Position numbers and translations under genes: made by a program. A stretch of 64,000 nucleotides of DNA from JAWVFM01 sp963771655. Lineage in GTDB: Bacteria > Actinomycetota > Thermoleophilia > Solirubrobacterales > 70-9. Shown here one piece after another: positions 59,412-64,000 of the stretch (position 1 is the stretch's first letter; the number at the start of each line of letters is the position of its first letter). The stretch spans positions 1 to 64,000 of the forward strand of contig CAVYUG010000009.1 of assembly GCA_963771655.1 (NCBI GenBank), in the 5' to 3' direction. The notes under the pieces are model-generated. The model ran no database searches, had not been told where the DNA came from, and was given only the letters and a program-made list of their open reading frames with translations.

Positions 59412-59657
59412 TCAGACCGGCAGGCGATCGACGACGAAGTCGACCGCGTCCCCCACCGTCTTGATCCGCGAGGCCTCCTCCTCGGAGACCTTCACGCCGT
59501 ACGTGTCCTCGAGCTCCATCACGAGCTCGTAGAGGTCGAGCGAGTCGGCGTCGAGGTCCTCCTTGAAGTTGGTGCCCGCCTCGATGTCCGACTCGGGCAC
59601 CTCAAGCTCCGCCGCGAGGTGCTCCCTCACCTTCGCCATTACGTCGTCGCGATTCAT
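59412..59657 (-). CDS. acpP: Acyl carrier protein
   Basis: 81 residues: VREHLAAELEVPESDIEAGTNF then DLDADSLDLYELVMELED, with the phosphopantetheine Ser in DSL. Very acidic helix II as expected. Carrier for fatty-acid synthesis. The ATG overlaps the plsX stop (ATGA) and its own stop directly abuts rnc, the standard plsX-acpP-rnc order. Confidence 0.95.
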   Translation of the reverse strand: MNRDDVMAKVREHLAAELEVPESDIEAGTNFKEDLDADSLDLYELVMELEDTYGVKVSEEEASRIKTVGDAVDFVVDRLPV

Positions 59658-60697
59658 TCCGCGGACTTCCTATCACGAAGCGCGGCCCGGGTCGTTCCCG
59701 TTGCGGCGAGAAGCTCGCCCGTCCGCTCCACCGCCCGCTCGCGAACGCACTGCGCGGCCAGGCGAATCGCGTTCGCGATCCCGTCCGGGCCGGAGCTTCC
59801 ATGTGCGACGACGGCCATCCCACGGAGCCCGAGCATCACGGCGCCGCCGGTCGTGTCGGGGTCCATTCGCCTGCGCACCTCGCCCAGGGCGCCGCGCAGC
59901 AGCAGGCCGCCCGCCATCGAGACCGGCCCGCTGCGCGCCGCGGCCCCCACAGCGTCGGCGACCGCGCGGGCGGTCCCCTCGATCGTCTTCAGGGCGACGT
60001 TGCCCGTGAAGCCGTCGGTGACGATCACGTCGACGGCGCCGGTCAGCAGGTCGCGCCCCTCGATGTTGCCGGCGAACTCGATCCCCTCGGCCCCCCGAAG
60101 GGCGGCGTGCGCTTCGACGATCGGAGGCGTGCCCTTTCCGGCCTCCTCGCCGACCGAGAGCAGGGCGACCCGCGGCCGCTCGATTCCGAGGACCGCGGTC
60201 GAAAACGAAGCGCCGAGGAAGGCGAACTGCACGAGGTCGCCCGCCCGGACCTCGGAGTTGGCGCCGACGTCGAGGAGCAGCGTGGGCGGACCGTCCCGGC
60301 CCGGCACGAGGAGCTGAAGGGCGAGCGCCGGGCGGCGCACACCGTGGATGCGCCGGAGGGCGAATGTGGACGCGGCCATCGTGGCCCCGGTGGGCCCGGC
60401 GCTCACCAGCGCATCGGAGCGGCCGGCCGCTACGTCGGCGGAGGCGAGGACGACGGAGGCCGTCTCACGGGAGCGAACCGCCCCGACCGGCTCGTCCTCG
60501 TTGGTGATCGCCTCCGGGGCGTCGACAAGCTCGACCCCGGAGGCGCCGTCGAGGGCGGAGAGCTCGCCGCGGTCGCCGAAGACCCGCAGGTCGATCCCGT
60601 CGGCGGCCGCGGCAAGCGCGCCCTCGGCGAGGACCTCGGCTCCGCGCTCGGCTCCGCGGCCGTCGAGCGCGACCGTCGGGGCCGGACCCGGCCCCAT
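59654..60697 (-). CDS. plsX: Phosphate acyltransferase PlsX
   Basis: 347 residues: VALDGRGAERG at the start (family usually has DAMGGD), VSAGPTGATMAAS, LLDVGANSEVRAGDLVQFA and VIVTDGFTGNVALKTIEG are the family signatures. Makes acyl-phosphate from acyl-ACP for phospholipid synthesis. Coupled to acpP; 7 bp after rpmF. Confidence 0.93.
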   Translation of the reverse strand: MGPGPAPTVALDGRGAERGAEVLAEGALAAAADGIDLRVFGDRGELSALDGASGVELVDAPEAITNEDEPVGAVRSRETASVVLASADVAAGRSDALVSAGPTGATMAASTFALRRIHGVRRPALALQLLVPGRDGPPTLLLDVGANSEVRAGDLVQFAFLGASFSTAVLGIERPRVALLSVGEEAGKGTPPIVEAHAALRGAEGIEFAGNIEGRDLLTGAVDVIVTDGFTGNVALKTIEGTARAVADAVGAAARSGPVSMAGGLLLRGALGEVRRRMDPDTTGGAVMLGLRGMAVVAHGSSGPDGIANAIRLAAQCVRERAVERTGELLAATGTTRAALRDRKSAE

Positions 60698-60704
60698 GCC
60701 CTTG

Positions 60705-60920
60705 CTACTCCTCCGCGCCGGCGGAGGTTGGCTCGTCTTCGCCGATCTCGTGGGCGATCACCTCGCGGCCGGCGTACGTGCCGCAGACCGGGCACACGCG
60801 GTGCGGCAGGCGCGGGCTGTGGCACCGGGGGCACTCGTTCAGACGAGGCGCCGACACCTTGTGAGTGGCCCGGCGCTTGTCTCTGCGGGTGCGCGAGGTT
60901 CGCTTCTTCGGAACGGCCAT
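60705..60920 (-). CDS. rpmF: Ribosomal protein L32
   Basis: 71 residues from the ATG at 60920: MAVPKKRTSRTRRDKRRATH, then a zinc-binding Cys pair on each side (NECPRCHSPRLPHRVCPVCGTY). A short acidic tail follows (EIGEDEPTSAGAEE). The C+ (zinc) form. Usual partner of plsX and the yceD gene. Confidence 0.95.
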   Translation of the reverse strand: MAVPKKRTSRTRRDKRRATHKVSAPRLNECPRCHSPRLPHRVCPVCGTYAGREVIAHEIGEDEPTSAGAEE

Positions 60921-60966
60921 GGCGGCGGGCAATGGTAGCGGCGGCCCCGACGCGCTGTATAGAGCT

Positions 60967-60984
60967 CCCGCCCTCTGAGGCGGG
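60967..60984 (+). promoter_or_regulatory. Leader hairpin before the next gene
   Basis: CCCGCC, 6-base loop, GGCGGG lies in the 87-bp divergent space between rpmF and the gene at 61008, just upstream of its GGGAGGAGA ribosome site. Too weak to call a terminator. Confidence 0.3.
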
Positions 60985-61007
60985 GGCCGAGTAGGGAGGA
61001 GAATCGA

Positions 61008-61322
61008 ATGGCAGGAACGATCCAGGTGGAGCGGGTGGATCGCTGGGACCGCTACACGTTCTACGACGTCTTCGTCGACGACGAGAAGGTCGGGGAGATC
61101 GCGCGGGGGCAGACCGTGAGCTACGAGGTCTCACCCGGCAAGCACAGGGTCAGGCTTGGCGGCAAGTGGGCGCAGAGCCCCGAGCAGGCGGTCGAGGTCT
61201 CTCAGGTGGTGCGGTACGCCGCGTCCGGGCCGGCGTGGTACCTCTGGAACATCCTGCACACGTTTCGATCCAAGCGCTACTTCAGGCTCGAGCCCGAGTC
61301 CGCGCCCGCGCCCGCGACCTGA
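61008..61322 (+). CDS. Small beta-rich conserved protein
   Basis: 104 residues: MAGTIQVERVDRWDRYTFYDVFVDDEKVGEIARGQTVSYEVSPGKHRVRL resembles PEGA-like or DUF2846-like small beta sandwiches. No signal peptide. A good GGGAGGAG ribosome site precedes the ATG. Function unknown. Confidence 0.7.
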   Translation: MAGTIQVERVDRWDRYTFYDVFVDDEKVGEIARGQTVSYEVSPGKHRVRLGGKWAQSPEQAVEVSQVVRYAASGPAWYLWNILHTFRSKRYFRLEPESAPAPAT

Positions 61323-61328
61323 GGCGGG

Positions 61329-61850
61329 TCAATCCGGCGGAACCAGCTCGCTGAGCGCGGCGAACGGGCCACCGCGCTCAGCGCGGTGCTCATGCTCGGC
61401 CGGGTCGGCGTCGTTCAGCGAGGCGCCGCAGACGGGGCAGAGCCCGGCGCAGTCGGGGCGGCAGAGGATCTGAGCCGGGAGCGCGAGCGCAAGCGCGTCT
61501 CGCGCCCAGGCGCCGACTTCGAGGATGTCACCGTCGACGTACGGGCTCGTCATCTCCTCGCCGCCCCCCGCATGGTCGACCTCGCGGGCCTCAACGGACT
61601 CGGAGTGCTGCGCGTCGGCGAGGCAGCGCATGCAGGGCCCGGTGAGCTCGGCGTCGAACGTCAGGCGGAACGCGTGACCGCCGGCGCTGCGCGACACGTC
61701 CAGGCGCACCGGGACGAGCCCTGACTCCGGCGAGTAGCGCTGGCCGCCGAGCTCCAGCGCTCCGACCTCGACCTCCTCGTCGAGGCGCCGCCCCTCGCCG
61801 GCGGACAGTCCCAGTCGAGCGAGATCGATGCTGTGATACTGCGCCGCCAT
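61329..61850 (-). CDS. DUF177/YceD-family protein
   Basis: 173 residues from the ATG at 61850. DAELTGPCMRCLADAQ and LCRPDCAGLCPVCGASLND contribute the Cys pairs of the zinc-binding DUF177 domain, the conserved gene upstream of rpmF, linked to 23S rRNA accumulation in other bacteria. Its start codon shares bases with the divergent start at 61849. Confidence 0.88.
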   Translation of the reverse strand: MAAQYHSIDLARLGLSAGEGRRLDEEVEVGALELGGQRYSPESGLVPVRLDVSRSAGGHAFRLTFDAELTGPCMRCLADAQHSESVEAREVDHAGGGEEMTSPYVDGDILEVGAWARDALALALPAQILCRPDCAGLCPVCGASLNDADPAEHEHRAERGGPFAALSELVPPD

Positions 61851-62433
61851 GCCGAAGCACGAGGTTAGCCCGACCGGCCAGTTCCACTTCGACCCCGAGA
61901 CATACCTCGAGGAGATCACCGCCGACGTCCCGCGCTACGACGAGCTCCAGGCCGCGACAATCGACGCCATCCCCTTCCCGCCGAAGCGGGTCCTCGAGCT
62001 CGGGTTCGGGACCGCCGTGACGACCAACCTGGTCTGGGAGCGCTACCCGGAGGCCCGCATCACCGGCATCGACTCGAGCCCGGACATGGTCTTCAAGGCC
62101 CGCCAGCTCGGCTGGGAGGAGATGCGCCTCGGCCGCATCGAGGACCCACTGCCCGACGGCCCCTGGGACCTGGTGATCTCCGTGCTCACGATCCACCATC
62201 TCGACGCCGACGGGAAGCGCGACCTCTTCCGGCGCGTTCGTTCGGAGGCCCGGGCTCTGGTGTTCGGCGACGTCGTCGACGTGCCGCCCGAGCGGCGGAT
62301 CGCGATGCTGACCGAGGGCTTCGACATGCCAAGCGGCGCCGCAGAGCAGGCCGAGTGGTGCGGCGGCGAGATCGTCTGGCAGGCCGACGACCTCGCCGTG
62401 ATCAGGGCAAGGTATGACGATGAGGGGATTTAG
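61849..62433 (+). CDS. Class I SAM-dependent methyltransferase
   Basis: 194 residues. RVLELGFGTAVTTNLV (motif I), ARITGIDSSPDMVFKAR (motif II), PWDLVISVLTIHHLDADGKRDLFR (motifs IV-V). The substrate is unknown; the fold resembles small-molecule and trans-aconitate-type methyltransferases. Its ATG overlaps the divergent yceD ATG on the other strand, so both genes share one promoter region with almost no spacer. Confidence 0.85.
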   Translation: MPKHEVSPTGQFHFDPETYLEEITADVPRYDELQAATIDAIPFPPKRVLELGFGTAVTTNLVWERYPEARITGIDSSPDMVFKARQLGWEEMRLGRIEDPLPDGPWDLVISVLTIHHLDADGKRDLFRRVRSEARALVFGDVVDVPPERRIAMLTEGFDMPSGAAEQAEWCGGEIVWQADDLAVIRARYDDEGI

Positions 62434-62484
62434 CCCCCGAAAGACGCGTGTGACGCCACCGGCGTCCGCAAGTAATTTCGGCTG

Positions 62485-63297
62485 ATGGACAAGGTCCTCT
62501 ACGAAAAGCGCGATCGGATCGCCTATGTGACGATCAACCGTCCCAAGGCGCGGAACGCGGTCGATCCCGACGTCCATCGCGCGATGATCGACGTCTGGGC
62601 GGACTTCGCGGGCGACGACGGGGTCGACGTCGCGATCCTCACGGGCGCCGGCGGCGAGGCCTTCTGCGCGGGCGCCGACCTCAAGACCTACATCCCGCCG
62701 ATCATCGAGCGCGCGAGCCCCGGCGAGATCCGCGAGATCGTCGAGCTCGGCCTGAACGGCTTCACGCGGGGCATGCACCGCATCTACAAGCCGATCATCG
62801 GCGCCATCAACGGCTGGGCGCTGGCGGGGGGCCTCGAGACCGCCCTCGCCTGCGACATCAGGATCGCCTCGGAGCGGGCGATGTTCGGCTCCTTCGAGGC
62901 CCGCCGGGGCTACCACCATGGCGACGGCGGCATCGTCCGCCTCGTCAACACCTGCGGCACGGGGATCGCCCTCGAGATGCTGCTGACCGCGGAGCCGATC
63001 GACGCCGAGCGCGCCCTGCGCGCCAACCTCGTGTCGCGGGTGGTTCCCCACGAGCGCCTGATGGAGGAGGCCGAGCTCACGGCGAGGCAGATCCTCCGCA
63101 ACTCACAGCGCGCCGTGCGCTCCGCCAAGGAGACGATCCTCGACGTCATCGGCCAGCCCCTCGACCAGCAGCTGCGCACCGAGGCCTGGAACGCGTACAC
63201 CTGCGCCGACCCCGAGGAGACGATGGCGCTCCTTCGCCGCTTCTACGACAAGACCGACGCCGGGCGCGCGGGCAGCCACGAGACCGACCTCCAATGA
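62485..63297 (+). CDS. Enoyl-CoA hydratase/isomerase family protein
   Basis: 270 residues: VTINRPKARNAVDPDVHRAM, ILTGAGGEAFCAGADLKTY (oxyanion hole), AINGWALAGGLETALACDIRIAS and the C-terminal ERLMEEAELTARQI. Crotonase fold; acts on acyl-CoA. Overlaps the SDR gene by 4 bp, so a fatty-acid or aromatic catabolic step is likely. Confidence 0.92.
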   Translation: MDKVLYEKRDRIAYVTINRPKARNAVDPDVHRAMIDVWADFAGDDGVDVAILTGAGGEAFCAGADLKTYIPPIIERASPGEIREIVELGLNGFTRGMHRIYKPIIGAINGWALAGGLETALACDIRIASERAMFGSFEARRGYHHGDGGIVRLVNTCGTGIALEMLLTAEPIDAERALRANLVSRVVPHERLMEEAELTARQILRNSQRAVRSAKETILDVIGQPLDQQLRTEAWNAYTCADPEETMALLRRFYDKTDAGRAGSHETDLQ

Positions 63298-63989
63298 CGG
63301 TGGCCCGCAGGGCGCTCGTGACGGGCGCCGCGCGCGGGATCGGCGCCGCGATCGCCGATCGGCTGCGCTCGGATGGCCTCGACGTCGCGACGCTCGACCG
63401 CGAACCCGGGTGCGACTTCGAGGTCGACCTCGCCGCAGGGGAGCTGCCTGAGCTTGGCGAGTTCGATGTGTGCGTCTCCAACGCCGCGGTCACCACGACG
63501 ATCGCGCCCGCTCACCGGATGAGCGACGAGCAATGGGAGGGCGACCTCGCGGTCAACCTATCGGGCGCCTACCGCGTCATCCGCGCCTGCCTCGGCGGAA
63601 TGCGCGAACGCGGTTTCGGGCGCGTCGTCGTGATCTCGAGCGGCGCCGCGATCCACGGCCTGCCCGGCCAGGTCGCCTACGCGGCCTCGAAGGCCGGCCT
63701 GATCGGGATGGCGAAGACGGTCGCCGCCGAGAACGCGCCCCGCGGCATCACGGCCAACGCCGTCCTGCCGGGCCTGGTCGCCACCGAAATGGTGAAGGCG
63801 ATGCCGGCCGAGATCCTCGACCGGCTGCTCACGGAGCTGCCATCGGGCCGCATGGCCGAGCCCGCGGAGGTCGCCGCGCTCGTCTCGTATCTGGCATCCG
63901 AGGGCGCCGGCTACGTGACCGGCCAGGTGGTCGAGATCGATGGGGGCGCGGCGCTCAACACGTTCTCGCTCACTCGTCAGGGGCGCTGA
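63294..63989 (+). CDS. Short-chain dehydrogenase/reductase
   Basis: 231 residues: VTGAARGIGAAIADRL (nucleotide loop), VISSGAAIHGLPGQVAYAASKAGL (Ser and the YxxxK pair) and NAVLPGLVATEM. Classical SDR using NAD(P)H. Coupled to the enoyl-CoA hydratase gene, which suggests oxidation of a hydroxyacyl or hydroxy-ring product. The last 11 bp of the window hold nothing. Confidence 0.92.
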   Translation: MTVARRALVTGAARGIGAAIADRLRSDGLDVATLDREPGCDFEVDLAAGELPELGEFDVCVSNAAVTTTIAPAHRMSDEQWEGDLAVNLSGAYRVIRACLGGMRERGFGRVVVISSGAAIHGLPGQVAYAASKAGLIGMAKTVAAENAPRGITANAVLPGLVATEMVKAMPAEILDRLLTELPSGRMAEPAEVAALVSYLASEGAGYVTGQVVEIDGGAALNTFSLTRQGR

Positions 63990-64000
63990 GCCCGTAGCGG

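Overview
The window is 64 kb of high-GC DNA (roughly 68-70% by eye) with frequent GTG/TTG starts, 1-4 bp gene overlaps and actinobacterial gene content: an EF-G2-type factor, a FliA/WhiG sigma factor, an ECF factor with a SnoaL tail, and many short NTF2/SnoaL proteins that begin MSQEN and end EALEAAGLRE. That last family is, as I recall, strongly expanded in class Thermoleophilia (Solirubrobacterales/Gaiellales). My best guess is a soil Thermoleophilia genome or metagenome bin. The class is inferred; Actinomycetota is fairly secure.

Layout. 0-5.6 kb: a partial sugar-nucleotide epimerase, a possible structured small RNA, a frameshifted NfeD gene, a frameshifted phosphoesterase, secreted proteins, a secreted glycosidase and a DUF4386 membrane protein. 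5.7-13.3 kb: an integrated island next to tRNA-Cys, bounded by a perfect 41-bp direct repeat of the tRNA 5' half. It holds a broken tyrosine integrase, an excisionase-like HTH protein and a tightly coupled metal-efflux operon (ArsR/CadC-type regulator, two CDF transporters, a nucleotidyl cyclase with a YHS domain, a membrane methyltransferase), plus a third CDF transporter and a SCO1-like copper chaperone. 13.4-23.5 kb: catabolic and secreted enzymes (alpha/beta hydrolases, two sulfatases, a CocE/NonD peptidase-esterase, a membrane-fused spermidine-synthase-like protein) around a TetR regulator. 23.5-25.5 kb: accessory scraps (tRNA fragment, SnoaL gene, integrase remnant against tRNA-Gly). 25.5-37.5 kb: housekeeping and envelope genes, including EF-G2, sigma factor, XerC/D, L,D-transpeptidase, PlsC-type acyltransferase and 5-formyltetrahydrofolate cyclo-ligase (5-FCL).

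37.5-41.1 kb: a second island, inserted at the 3' end of the 5-FCL gene, whose last codons are repeated at the far side. It carries SnoaL cassettes, a DUF167 gene that has acquired a SnoaL start, and a terminase-small-subunit-like gene. 41.1-48 kb: hydrolase, ilvD, thiD, dprA and comM. 48-61.9 kb: the conserved bacterial cluster yraN / rnhB-lepB-rplS-trmD-khpA-rpsP-ffh-ftsY, then a small ECF/VOC/DUF1801 insertion, then smc-rnc-acpP-plsX-rpmF-yceD. 61.8-64 kb: a methyltransferase, an enoyl-CoA hydratase and an SDR oxidoreductase.

Most unusual observations. (1) A gap-free ~100-bp repeat, about 79% identical, lies in the same reading frame inside two unrelated genes, rplS and smc. (2) The SMC protein has only 794 residues and no visible hinge. 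(3) The RNase III homologue lacks two of four catalytic acidic residues. (4) The SnoaL copies share conserved heads, tails and flanks and have seeded a chimeric gene. (5) There are two site-specific islands with readable attachment repeats. Many single-base frameshifts occur in the left 13 kb and almost none to the right, so some may be consensus errors rather than biology.
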